A DNA stretch of 47,166 nt, from contig CAJYGB010000012.1 of the NCBI GenBank assembly GCA_913774355.1, positions 1 to 47,166 of the forward strand. Direction: 5' to 3'. Below the pieces are notes generated by a model. The model saw nothing but the letters and a program-made list of their open reading frames with translations. It was not told the DNA's origin and did no database searches. Each line of letters starts with the position of its first letter. The first letter of the stretch is position 1. This document shows positions 9,001 to 15,637 of the stretch, one piece after another. Position numbers and translations under genes: made by a program. Origin of the DNA: an uncultured Chryseobacterium sp. GTDB lineage: Bacteria; Bacteroidota; Bacteroidia; Flavobacteriales; Weeksellaceae.

Positions 9001-9249
9001 GCTTGAGTTGGAGGTCATGTAGGTCATGTTCTCGACTCCGTTTACTGCTTCCTCGATAGGCGTTGCTACCGAGCGGGCCACTACTTCCGCATTGGCTCCT
9101 GGGTAAAAAGCCGTTACCTGTACGCTCGGCGGCGCAATATCCGGAAACAAGGCAATGGGTAAATTAAAGAGCGACAGAGCACCCAGTAATAAAAGGATGA
9201 TGGAAATGACCGTTGAAAGTACCGGCTTTTCTATAAATTGTTTTAACAT
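6067..9249 (-). CDS. RND efflux pump inner-membrane transporter (HAE1/AcrB type)
   Basis: This is the proton-driven pump of a tripartite multidrug exporter. At 1060 aa it has the full AcrB-like length: an N-terminal helix (FIEKPVLSTVISIILLLLGALSLFNLP), the PGANAEVVARSVATPIEEAVNGVENMTYM porter region abbreviated here as PGA...YM, twelve predicted membrane helices and two large periplasmic loops. The proton-relay pair Asp-Asp is present in helix 4 (AIGIVVDDAIVVVEAV), and the partner Lys in GLLAKNAILIVEF in helix 10. It lies between the adaptor and channel genes on one strand. The 442-bp gap to the adaptor is unusually long. Confidence 0.96.
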   Translation of the reverse strand: MLKQFIEKPVLSTVISIILLLLGALSLFNLPIALFPDIAPPSVQVTAFYPGANAEVVARSVATPIEEAVNGVENMTYMTSNSSNDGTMTLSVFFKQGSDPDNAAVNVQNRVSKAMSQLPQEVVQAGISTQKVQNSMIMFMGLTSNDPKQYDELFLQNYLKINIIPQIQRIPGVAQAQVFGTRDYSMRLWLKPDRLAANNLSPQEVLNAVKDHNLEAAPGRLGQGSKETYEYILKYKGKLNKNEDYENIAIKANSDGSFLRLRDVARVEFGSYTYTAANRVDGKPVSGFAIMQTAGSNANEILTEIERQVDQFKTTLPKGVEPIIMYNSKDFLDASIHQVVETLVIAFILVFIVVYIFLQDFRSTLIPAIAVPVAIIGTFFFLNLFGFSINMLTLFALVLAIGIVVDDAIVVVEAVHSKMEHTGMPVEHATMSSMNEISGAIISITLVMCAVFIPVGFMQGPAGVFYRQFAFTLAIAILISAINALTLSPALCALLLNDPQGEHGEHGKKTGFGARFFNAFNTSFNNLTRKYIYSLKFLIKNKWVAVGGLALLIAASIFLIKKAPSGFIPTEDQGFILYAVNTPPGSSLDRTHRATEQIDKIINGEKAKNHLWVADGLNFISNANASPYSAGFIKLKDHDQRGAVTDPDQIAAGLTGKVSQVKDASAFFFNFPTVQGFGNVSGFEFMLQDKTNGSLEQLGTTTQMFIGELMKRPEIAFAFTTYAAGNPQFTIEVDNDKANQLGVSITELMQTMQIYYGSSFVSDFNRFGKYYRVMAQADIPYRTDANSLEGIYVKNKSGEMVPVKTLVTLKRSFGPETVTRNNLFNAVTINGTPKPGYSTGDAIKAVEEVAQKSLPRGYGYEWTGITREEIKTGGQTAFIFMLSILFVYFLLAAQYESYILPFAVILTIPTGIFGVFAFTGLAGIDNNIYVQVGLIMLVGLLAKNAILIVEFAVQRRNAGRSLLESALQASRLRLRPILMTSFAFIVGMLPLVFTQGASAKGNHSIGFSTVGGMLTGVVFGIFIIPVMFVIFQYLHEKMPSRKKKRLKRQKLETELLTPAH

Positions 9250-9691
9250 AAGAAGTTTATTTTTTAATGAAGCTTGAACTGTATTTTTACCACGAAAGGC
9301 ACAAAATTGTTTCGCTGAGTTTAAAGATGAATTGCTAATGTTTTAAAGTTCACAAAAAGAAAATCAGAAGTCTTTTAAAAACTTATGTGGTCTTCTAATA
9401 GTTAATGATTTAAACTTTACGTGGCTTATGCGTTTAAAAGCTTTTGTGGTTATATTTTCTCCCACAGATTTCACGGATTTGCACAGATGATTGCGATTAA
9501 ATAATGCAGTTCATATCTTTTCAAGATGGCAAACTGAGAATGTAAAGCAGGCATAACCTTATGAAAATATTTGATTTTTATTCTTCTGTGTTCTAAAGAT
9601 ATACGCAATATTATAAACTTAAAATCTCATGTAACCAATGTGTTTAAGAGCTTTTGTGACTTTTGTGGTTAAGAAATAAAAGTTTAAACTG
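9250..9691. other. Repeat-filled spacer between adaptor and pump genes
   Basis: This is 442 bp without a gene. It is bounded by an inverted pair, ACCACGAAAGGCACAAAA (9289-9306) and TTTTGTGACTTTTGTGGT (9652-9669), matching at 15 of 18 positions. Inside, fragments such as CTTTTGTGGTTA and CCCACAGATTTCACGGATT repeat motifs seen elsewhere. It looks like a nested palindromic repeat rather than a promoter region. Confidence 0.65.
9289..9669. repeat. Long inverted-repeat-bounded segment
   Basis: The outer arms are 18 bp, 15 identical after inversion, and enclose about 345 bp. A further motif inside, CCCACAGATTTCACGGATT (9461-9479), is nearly the same as 5775-5793 in the next operon gap. No transposase or open frame is inside. 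Confidence 0.6.
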
Positions 9692-10852
9692 TTATAAAGG
9701 TCTTGCTTTAAGTAGGCTGTCGGAAGAAATCGATTTCGGCTGAATAACAGCGCCGTCCTTCAAAGAACCGATTCCTGTGAACACGATTTTATCACCCACG
9801 GACAGTCCCTCCGAAATAAAATAGTAGCTATCGGTTTTCCCTGAGATTTTTACGGGTTTTCCGGTTACTTTTTTATCCTTTCCAACAACGTATACATAGG
9901 TTTTATCCTGAATTTCATACGTAGCTTCCTGAGGAATCACCAGCGTCTTGTCAAACAGCTGCGGCATACGCACTCTTCCGGTATTTCCCGTTCTTAATGC
10001 ACCGTTGGTATTCGGGAATACGGCACGGACGCTGATGGCTCCGGTAGTTTTGTCGAACTGGCCGTCTACGATGCTCATTTTACCCTTTTCAGAATAAATG
10101 CTGTTGTCTGCAATCACCAATTCTACCATCGGCATATTTTTGAGCTTTTCGTTTAATGTGGCGCCCGGATATTTTTTCTGGAAAGCGATAAAATCCAGTT
10201 CGCTTAATGAGAAGTAAGCATAAATCTCGCTGATATCGGACAATAAAGTCAGGGGATTCGGGTCGGTGCGGGAAATCAGGCTCCCTTTTTTGTAAGGAAT
10301 TCTTCCGATATAACCGCTTACAGGAGCCGTAATGGTGGCAAAGCCTACATTGATTCTCGCGTTTCCTACAGAGGCTTTGGCCTGTGAAGCAGCAGCTACC
10401 GCGGCAGCATAATTGGCTTTTGCCGTTCTCAGCTGTACATCCGAGACCACTTTCGCCGCTACCAGAGGTTGCAGGCGGTCGACTTCTACTTTTGCCTTCT
10501 GGATATTGGCGTTGGCAGCCTGTAGATTGGCAGCAGCCATATTCATCTGCTCGCCGTAGCTTCTGGAATCTATTTTAAACAATGGTTGCCCGGCTCTTAC
10601 ATAAGCGCCTTCTTCCACATAGATTTTATCCAAATATCCGTCTACCTGAGAACGGATTTCCACATTGTTTTTTCCTTCCAAAGCAGTTGGGAATTCCTGG
10701 TAAACAGTAGCGGGAGCGGTAATTACGGTATATACAGGAAGCTCAGGCGGCGGCGGTGCAGTAGCAGATCCTTCGGCGGCTTTGGTACAATTTTGTAAAA
10801 GGATAATACTCGCCATCAGGATAATGATCCTTGTTTTTCCAAATATTTTCAT
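9692..10852 (-). CDS. RND efflux periplasmic adaptor (membrane-fusion lipoprotein)
   Basis: This 386-aa protein bridges the inner-membrane pump and outer-membrane channel. The signal peptide ends at a Cys near residue 22 (ASIILLQNC), so it is probably lipid-anchored like AcrA. Next come a barrel-sandwich/lipoyl half (VEIRSQVDGYLDKIYVEEGAYVRAGQPLFKI), an Ala/Gln-rich alpha-hairpin (about residues 110-165, many Ala and Lys), the second lipoyl half (ATITAPVSGYIGRIPY) and a beta-barrel. It is the first structural gene after tetR, separated by a 294-bp region carrying three operator-like palindromes, which suggests repression by that TetR protein. Confidence 0.95.
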   Translation of the reverse strand: MKIFGKTRIIILMASIILLQNCTKAAEGSATAPPPPELPVYTVITAPATVYQEFPTALEGKNNVEIRSQVDGYLDKIYVEEGAYVRAGQPLFKIDSRSYGEQMNMAAANLQAANANIQKAKVEVDRLQPLVAAKVVSDVQLRTAKANYAAAVAAASQAKASVGNARINVGFATITAPVSGYIGRIPYKKGSLISRTDPNPLTLLSDISEIYAYFSLSELDFIAFQKKYPGATLNEKLKNMPMVELVIADNSIYSEKGKMSIVDGQFDKTTGAISVRAVFPNTNGALRTGNTGRVRMPQLFDKTLVIPQEATYEIQDKTYVYVVGKDKKVTGKPVKISGKTDSYYFISEGLSVGDKIVFTGIGSLKDGAVIQPKSISSDSLLKARPL

Positions 10853-10921
10853 GTGAGTTTAAATTTTAATGAATGTTAGATTTTAATAATGATGTTCTTA
10901 ATGTAAATGCTGTGATGTTTC

Positions 10922-10934
10922 CTAACGGTGTTAA
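10922..10934. promoter_or_regulatory. Putative TetR operator, copy 1
   Basis: CTAACGGTGTTAA is a degenerate form of the perfect palindrome CTAACAGTGTTAG found before tetR. It lies about 70 bp upstream of the adaptor ATG, a sensible place to block transcription of the pump operon. Confidence 0.6.
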
Positions 10935-11047
10935 CGATAATTTAAAAAAAAATCTGGAATTTTTAATGTTGAGTGCAGATAGTTGTCTTCATAAGATTAA
11001 GTTAAATATTGTTTTGAATATGGTAAGGATGAGGTGTGTTACTTTTT

Positions 11048-11060
11048 CTAACGGTGTTAA
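11048..11060. promoter_or_regulatory. Putative TetR operator, copy 2
   Basis: CTAACGGTGTTAA is identical to copy 1, and both are preceded by TTT or TTTCT-type T-runs. It is one of three sites between tetR and the adaptor gene. Confidence 0.6.
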
Positions 11061-11114
11061 TTAATAAAGTTAATTTGATTCATATAATTTAATAATAGTT
11101 AAGTGTTAATAATT

Positions 11115-11127
11115 CTAACAGTGTTAA
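11115..11127. promoter_or_regulatory. Putative TetR operator, copy 3
   Basis: CTAACAGTGTTAA differs from the perfect palindrome at 11757-11769 only in the last base. It lies about 20 bp after the tetR stop codon. A half-site (AAGTGTTAA) lies just before it. Confidence 0.62.
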
Positions 11128-11146
11128 TTTTGAGTTCAAAAAAAAT

Positions 11147-11743
11147 TTACAGTGACTTAATAAATGCTGCAACCGTTTCGTCCAGGGTTGTTTTATTCAT
11201 GGTCGAAGGAATGTCGTCGTTACGCATCATCATAATAGAGATCAGTCCGTGCACTGCTGAAAAAAGCGCATGGGAAGAGTGACAGGCATTGTCCGGGTTT
11301 GAGCCTTTTTTCTTAATAATTTCCAGTGTTCCTTCATAAAGCATATCCTGAAAAGAGGAAAATTCTTCTTTCATCATGCCTTTTCCGCTGCACTGCATTC
11401 CGAGACCAAACATCAGCTGGTAATATTCCTTGTTTTTAAAGGCAAATTCCCAATAAGCATCAATAATAGCGGTCAGCTGATCTTCCGGACTGTTGTGAGC
11501 CTGCTGTGCCTTTAGCAATTCAATATGAAGACAGTGGAAACCATTAACTGAAATTTCGTAAAGGATGGCTTCTTTATTTTCAAAATAGTCATACACTACC
11601 GGTGCACTGTATTCTATGGCATCGGCAATCTTTCTTATGGAAAGCGATGGCCAGCCTTCAGTTTTTGCCAAAGAGAATGCCGCATCCAGAATACTGGCAC
11701 GTATATTTTCTTTTTCTCGCTGACGGCGCTCATGTAATCCCAT
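11147..11743 (-). CDS. TetR/AcrR-family repressor of the efflux operon
   Basis: This 198-aa protein has the TetR layout: an N-terminal helix-turn-helix (ILDAAFSLAKTEGWPSLSIRKIAD abbreviated here; recognition part SAPVVYDYFENKEAIL, about residues 45-62) and a variable ligand-binding C-terminal half. It is the first gene of a four-gene minus-strand series with an RND exporter. A perfect 6+1+6 bp palindrome sits 13-25 bp before its ATG, and three relatives sit downstream before the adaptor gene. This arrangement fits autoregulation and control of the pump, with release by a pumped compound. Function in the cell is inferred. Confidence 0.93.
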   Translation of the reverse strand: MGLHERRQREKENIRASILDAAFSLAKTEGWPSLSIRKIADAIEYSAPVVYDYFENKEAILYEISVNGFHCLHIELLKAQQAHNSPEDQLTAIIDAYWEFAFKNKEYYQLMFGLGMQCSGKGMMKEEFSSFQDMLYEGTLEIIKKKGSNPDNACHSSHALFSAVHGLISIMMMRNDDIPSTMNKTTLDETVAAFIKSL

Positions 11744-11756
11744 GATTTTTTTATGT

Positions 11757-11769
11757 CTAACAGTGTTAG
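11757..11769. promoter_or_regulatory. Putative TetR operator, copy 4 (perfect palindrome)
   Basis: CTAACAGTGTTAG is a perfect inverted repeat (CTAACA, G, TGTTAG) directly upstream of tetR. It is the best version of the motif and probably the autoregulatory site. Confidence 0.68.
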
Positions 11770-11872
11770 CAAAACTACAAACTTTTGACGATAACTTCCA
11801 AACGATTTCTAAAATTTAACTTTTAACTAAAGTTTATAAAGTGCTGAATACGCTTTCTATAAAAGAAATTTT

Positions 11873-11880
11873 TATCTTTG
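11873..11880 (+). promoter_or_regulatory. TAnnTTTG promoter element for the thioredoxin-like gene
   Basis: TATCTTTG lies 18 nt before the ATG at 11899. It overlaps an in-frame TTG, which argues against the longer start at that TTG. Confidence 0.62.
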
Positions 11881-11898
11881 TGGCTAAATAAAAAAGTT

Positions 11899-12453
11899 AT
11901 GAATACGCCCTCAAATATGATCGCTCTTGGTACAAAAGCCCCGTTTTTTGAATTGCCGAACCCATCCGGAAGCAACGAAATTCAGTCGTTGGATGATCTG
12001 AAAGGAGAAAAAGGGACTCTGGTGATCTTTATTTGCAACCACTGCCCGTTTGTGCTTCACGTCATTGATAAATTAAACGAACTGTATGAGGATTACAACG
12101 AAAGAGGAATCGAATTTATAGCCATCAACGCTAATGATGTGGAAAAATATCCTGCCGACGCTCCGGAAAAAATGATCGAATTCCAGATTGAAAAAAAGTT
12201 CGATTTTCCATATCTGTACGACGAAAGCCAGGCCATCGCCAAAGCGTATGATGCTGCCTGTACCCCGGATTTCTTTTTCTTTGATGAAAAGCTTGATCTG
12301 ATCTACAGAGGACAGATGGACGATTCAAGACCGGGAAATCACAAAGAAGTAACGGGCGAGGACCTGATCATTGCGTTTGAAAATCTTTTATTAGGCGAGC
12401 CGCAGGAAGAAATCCAGAAACCGAGTATGGGATGTAATATCAAATGGAAATAA
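11899..12453 (+). CDS. Thioredoxin-like (AhpC/TSA or redoxin) family protein
   Basis: This is a 184-aa thioredoxin-fold protein with no signal peptide, so cytoplasmic. The redox motif Cys-Asn-His-Cys (residues 46-49) lies in the usual place after the first beta strand (LVIFICNHCPFVLHV), and the cis-Pro region appears as ACTPDFFFFD. It probably reduces peroxides or disulfides, but the substrate is unknown. I use the ATG at 11899 because the upstream TTG overlaps the promoter box. A strong hairpin terminator follows. Confidence 0.9.
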   Translation: MNTPSNMIALGTKAPFFELPNPSGSNEIQSLDDLKGEKGTLVIFICNHCPFVLHVIDKLNELYEDYNERGIEFIAINANDVEKYPADAPEKMIEFQIEKKFDFPYLYDESQAIAKAYDAACTPDFFFFDEKLDLIYRGQMDDSRPGNHKEVTGEDLIIAFENLLLGEPQEEIQKPSMGCNIKWK

Positions 12454-12482
12454 TCTGTTGATAGCCTTACAGTTTAAATATG

Positions 12483-12514
12483 AAAAGCTGTTCTTTGATT
12501 GAACAGCTTTTTTT
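12483..12514 (+). terminator. Rho-independent terminator after the thioredoxin-like gene
   Basis: AAAAGCTGTTC pairs with GAACAGCTTTT around a short TTTGATT loop and is followed by a T-run. Confidence 0.8.
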
Positions 12515-12597
12515 ATAGATAAATCCTTATTGCTTGGTACTCAGGATGACTTTCACGCAATAAGCTTTTAAAATATAAGATTAAAATGACAGATGTC

Positions 12598-13236
12598 TTA
12601 CTTTAAAAACGGATTATACTGCTTCTCAAAACCGATGGTCGTTGGATTTCCATGTCCTGAAAATACCTGCGTTTGATCGTCAAGGATAAATAATTTTGTT
12701 TTAATTCCTTCGATCAGCTGCTCGTAGTTTCCTTTGAAAAGATCGGTTCTGCCAATGCTGCCTTCAAACAAGACATCGCCGGAGATCATGAACTGCTGTT
12801 TTTCGTTATGGTAGACGATGCTTCCCGGAGAATGTCCCGGAACATGGTAGATTTTAAATATTTCTCCATCGAAATCCAGTTCGTCGCCTTCTTCTATATA
12901 ATCGATATCCACCTTTATGTGTTCAAGCTCGATCCCGAACCTCATCCCGCTGATCTGGAACATATCCAGAACTTCTTTATCGTCACGATGCATGGTTACG
13001 GGAACTTTATACGTGTCAAAGGCCCATTGTAACCCGAGAATGTGATCGATATGGGCGTGGGTCAGGAGGATTTTCTCAATGGTTAATTCTTTTTCCGCAA
13101 TAAAGTTTTCAAGGGTTTTTGTTTCCTGTTCATTCCTGTTTCCCGGATCGAAAAGCCAGGCTTTTTTATTTTCGTTGTAAAGGACATAGGTGTTTTCGCT
13201 TGCAAAATTGAATACGAAACCTTGGATCTGGAGCAT
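12598..13236 (-). CDS. MBL-fold metallo-hydrolase (glyoxalase II-like)
   Basis: This 212-aa protein has the complete metallo-beta-lactamase-fold metal motif THAHIDH (residues 59-65: H60, H62, D64, H65), a later GHSPGS with a third His, GDVLFEGSIGRTDL carrying the bridging Asp, and GHGNPT with the last His. The overall pattern fits glyoxalase II-like or YcbL-type hydrolases of thioesters. It stands alone on the minus strand, back to back with the plug-family gene. A TACCTTTG box lies 22 nt before its ATG (13259-13266). Confidence 0.92.
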   Translation of the reverse strand: MLQIQGFVFNFASENTYVLYNENKKAWLFDPGNRNEQETKTLENFIAEKELTIEKILLTHAHIDHILGLQWAFDTYKVPVTMHRDDKEVLDMFQISGMRFGIELEHIKVDIDYIEEGDELDFDGEIFKIYHVPGHSPGSIVYHNEKQQFMISGDVLFEGSIGRTDLFKGNYEQLIEGIKTKLFILDDQTQVFSGHGNPTTIGFEKQYNPFLK

Positions 13237-13258
13237 ATGCTGAATTTTTTAGTAATAA

Positions 13259-13266
13259 CAAAGGTA
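13259..13266 (-). promoter_or_regulatory. TAnnTTTG promoter element for the MBL-fold gene
   Basis: TACCTTTG on the minus strand lies 22 nt before the start codon. Confidence 0.55.
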
Positions 13267-13365
13267 GGCACAAAATGGATGGATTGAAAATTTTAATAAA
13301 CTTTTAATGCATAAAGGGGGATTCCTTTTACCGTTTAAAAACGATTTTTCTTTATCTTCGTCATA

Positions 13366-14577
13366 ATGAAAACATTGCGACTCTTTTTACTTTCTTTAAG
13401 CGGGCTGGTCTTCGGACAAAATATCCAGAGCATTCAGCTGTTTAATCCCCAGACAAATGATGAAACACCGGTGATCAGTTTCGGGCAGCAACTGGTGCTG
13501 AGCTTCGACGACCTAACCAATGCGAGTGAAATTTACCGCTACACCATCAAGCATTATAACCGTAACTGGGAAGATGACAATCTTTTTTTTACGGAAATTG
13601 CCAACGGAAGTATGAACGGGCTGCTGGATAAATTCCAGTATTCTTTCAATACATTGCAGGCTTATACGCATTATACGCTGACCTTTCCGAATGATAAAAT
13701 ACAGCCCAAAATTTCGGGAAACTTTGAGCTGATCGTCTATAAAGATTCTGCAGATAAGCCACTGTTTACAAAAAGGTTTTACCTGGTGGAAAACGGGGCT
13801 ACTCTGGCCGTGGCTGTTTCCCGGTTTGCCGACGCCCGGAATCCGGAAGCCCAGCAAAGGATAGAGGTAAAAGCCCTTCCGAAAGCCGGGGATCTGTCTT
13901 CCAACGTGAATTCCATCACGTTGAATGTCATGCAGAACAACAATCCCAACGAAACGGTAAATAACTTAAGGCCGAGCGCAACATTAGGGAATCAGATTCT
14001 TTTCCAGCAGATGTCGCTGGTATTTTCGGGAAATAACGAATTCTATTATTTCGACAATAAAAATATGAACATGGCGGCAGATATGGTGCGCGCTGCCGAG
14101 CAGATCGACGGGGTAAACCAGACGTATCTTCATCCGGTATGGGCATTTCCGCTGAATTACCAGTATCAGCCGGATGTAAACGGAGCGTGGTATTACCGGA
14201 GAAACGATCTGGGTCGGGAAAGGGATGCGGCCCGGGAAGCCGATTATTCGTGGGTGCATTTTTATCTGGATTCCGAGCCGGTGGATAAGGAGATTTATGT
14301 GCTGGGCGGATTTAATAATTTTATCCCAACCAAAGAAAACCAGATGCAGTATGATCCGGCGTCAAAAAAATATACAGCCAAAATATATTTGAAACAAGGG
14401 TTTTATAATTACATCCTGGCGACAAAGAATCCGGACGGAAGCCTGAATTTCGGGGAAGTTAACGGGAACTTCTGGCAGACGGAAAATCTTTATCAGGCCT
14501 TTTTGTATTATGCGCCTTTCGGCAGGAATTATGACGGACTGATCGGGTATGGAGAGTTCAGGACGCCGGTGAGGTAA
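13366..14577 (+). CDS. Type IX secretion plug-family protein (DUF5103)
   Basis: This 403-aa protein has a signal peptide ending near residue 18 (LSGLVFGQ). It matches the DUF5103 family: a conserved N-terminal part (NIQSIQLFNPQTNDETPV, then YTIKHYNRNW) and a beta-rich remainder with YVLGGFNNF and paired Tyr/Trp motifs. A family member was found bound to the SprA translocon of Flavobacterium, where it seals the channel ('Plug'). A role in T9SS fits the T9SS-tailed protease nearby, although no other T9SS core gene is present. A perfect 15-bp hairpin follows. Confidence 0.86.
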   Translation: MKTLRLFLLSLSGLVFGQNIQSIQLFNPQTNDETPVISFGQQLVLSFDDLTNASEIYRYTIKHYNRNWEDDNLFFTEIANGSMNGLLDKFQYSFNTLQAYTHYTLTFPNDKIQPKISGNFELIVYKDSADKPLFTKRFYLVENGATLAVAVSRFADARNPEAQQRIEVKALPKAGDLSSNVNSITLNVMQNNNPNETVNNLRPSATLGNQILFQQMSLVFSGNNEFYYFDNKNMNMAADMVRAAEQIDGVNQTYLHPVWAFPLNYQYQPDVNGAWYYRRNDLGRERDAAREADYSWVHFYLDSEPVDKEIYVLGGFNNFIPTKENQMQYDPASKKYTAKIYLKQGFYNYILATKNPDGSLNFGEVNGNFWQTENLYQAFLYYAPFGRNYDGLIGYGEFRTPVR

Positions 14578-14593
14578 CATAAATCCGTCATAC

Positions 14594-14626
14594 AAACCTC
14601 ATAGGTTTTGGAAACCTATGAGGTTT
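14594..14626. terminator. Hairpin terminator / dispersed palindrome after the plug-family gene
   Basis: AAACCTCATAGGTTT, loop TGG, then AAACCTATGAGGTTT: a perfect 15-bp stem. The same design with two changed base pairs is at 23522-23554, so this is also one member of a repeat family. Confidence 0.78.
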
Positions 14627-14701
14627 ATTTTCAATATTGTATATAAAAAACCTCACAAGAAAATTCCTGCAAGGTTAAAATATAATAATAGTCAGAACCG
14701 A

Positions 14702-14962
14702 TTAGTTTTTAAAAACGGCCGTAATCAGCAGGTTTTCTTCATCCTCGAAAATATAATGGATATTCACCGGGAAGTCCAGCATGGGCCATACGGAAATTTC
14801 ACCGCTTTTTGTTTCTTGATTTTGGACCTGAAGAATCCCGTCAATGGATTTCTGCAGTTTTTCTAAAAAATCATTTCCTTTTTTACTTTCTTTTTCCGCG
14901 TTGAAAACACGCACAAGAAGCCTTATGTCGTTTTTGGCGATGGAAGAGAGCAATACTTTCAT
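14702..14962 (-). CDS. RelE/ParE-superfamily toxin
   Basis: This small 86-aa protein (MKVLLSSIAKNDIRLLVRVF) has the ParE/RelE layout: a first beta strand, two helices with DFLEKLQKSIDGI, then beta strands ending in HYIFEDEENLLITAVFKN, much like the HYxI...IxILxVxH ending of the superfamily. I chose the ATG at 14962, one base after the stop of the upstream gene, over a GTG three codons earlier. The tight spacing suggests translational coupling to the antitoxin. RelE members cut ribosome-bound mRNA and ParE members block gyrase; sequence alone does not decide between them. Confidence 0.78.
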   Translation of the reverse strand: MKVLLSSIAKNDIRLLVRVFNAEKESKKGNDFLEKLQKSIDGILQVQNQETKSGEISVWPMLDFPVNIHYIFEDEENLLITAVFKN

Positions 14963-14963
14963 A

Positions 14964-15194
14964 TCATGCACAATATTTTCTCAGCTCGGAAATATTTTCG
15001 TAGAAATCTAATTTTGTAGCAGGATTTTCATGATGAAACCGGATCCTGTATAAAATCTCGTCGCGGTGAAATTGCGGGATTTCCACTTCGCTTTTTATTT
15101 CAAAGCTTTCCATCATTTTTACAAAAGCTTCCAGCATGGCAGGATTGAAGTTTTCAATTTTATTTTTCAGAATTTCGGCAGTTGTATTCATCAT
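14964..15194 (-). CDS. Putative antitoxin of the RelE/ParE-type pair
   Basis: This is a 76-aa hypothetical protein directly before the toxin gene, ending one base from its ATG. It has a helical N-terminus (AEILKNKIENFNPAMLEAFV) and a charged C-terminal half with HRDEILYRIRFHHENPATKL, reminiscent of short addiction-module proteins. I do not recognise a named antitoxin family, and no clear ribbon-helix-helix or HTH is visible. The assignment rests on size, order and coupling. Two Met codons (15194 and 15191) are possible starts. Confidence 0.68.
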   Translation of the reverse strand: MMNTTAEILKNKIENFNPAMLEAFVKMMESFEIKSEVEIPQFHRDEILYRIRFHHENPATKLDFYENISELRKYCA

Positions 15195-15637
15195 TTTAAT
15201 TTTTAAGGTTAATGATGTTGTTGTTTGATGGGGTAAAGGTAATGAAAATATTTAAATTTAAAAATTTTATTATAAAATTATAGGGGTTTAATTTAAAATT
15301 TAATATTTATTTAGGTTTTTTAATGTTTTTTATAGGGGGGTAGTAAAAAAATTTATATATATAGGTAGAGTATTTATACTTGGTAATAATTCAATATAGT
15401 TTGAAATATAATGTAGAGCATAATGAAAAAATAATTCATTAAAAAATATTTTTATTTTAAATAATTTAATTTAAAATTAATATTTGTTTAAAATTTTACT
15501 GGATAAGTGTATTTGAATATAATATCTTAATTATGATTTTGTTATTGATCTATACTTTATATTTAATTTTAATTAATTATATTGTTAATTTGGTGTAAAT
15601 ATTTTGTTAATTAATTTTAAAACCAATATATATTATA
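15195..15637. other. Very AT-rich region upstream of the M4 protease
   Basis: These 443 bp consist largely of A/T runs such as TTTAAAATTTAATATTTAT, with one isolated run of six G (about 15335). I see no gene on either strand. It probably contains the promoter and a long leader of the protease; no exact TAnnTTTG box is visible close to the start. Confidence 0.6.

Noticed and set aside
10873..11064. 63-codon plus-strand frame between tetR and the adaptor gene
   Set aside because: The frame consists of operator copies and AT-rich spacer; the repeated NGV text derives from the operators CTAACGGTGTTAA.
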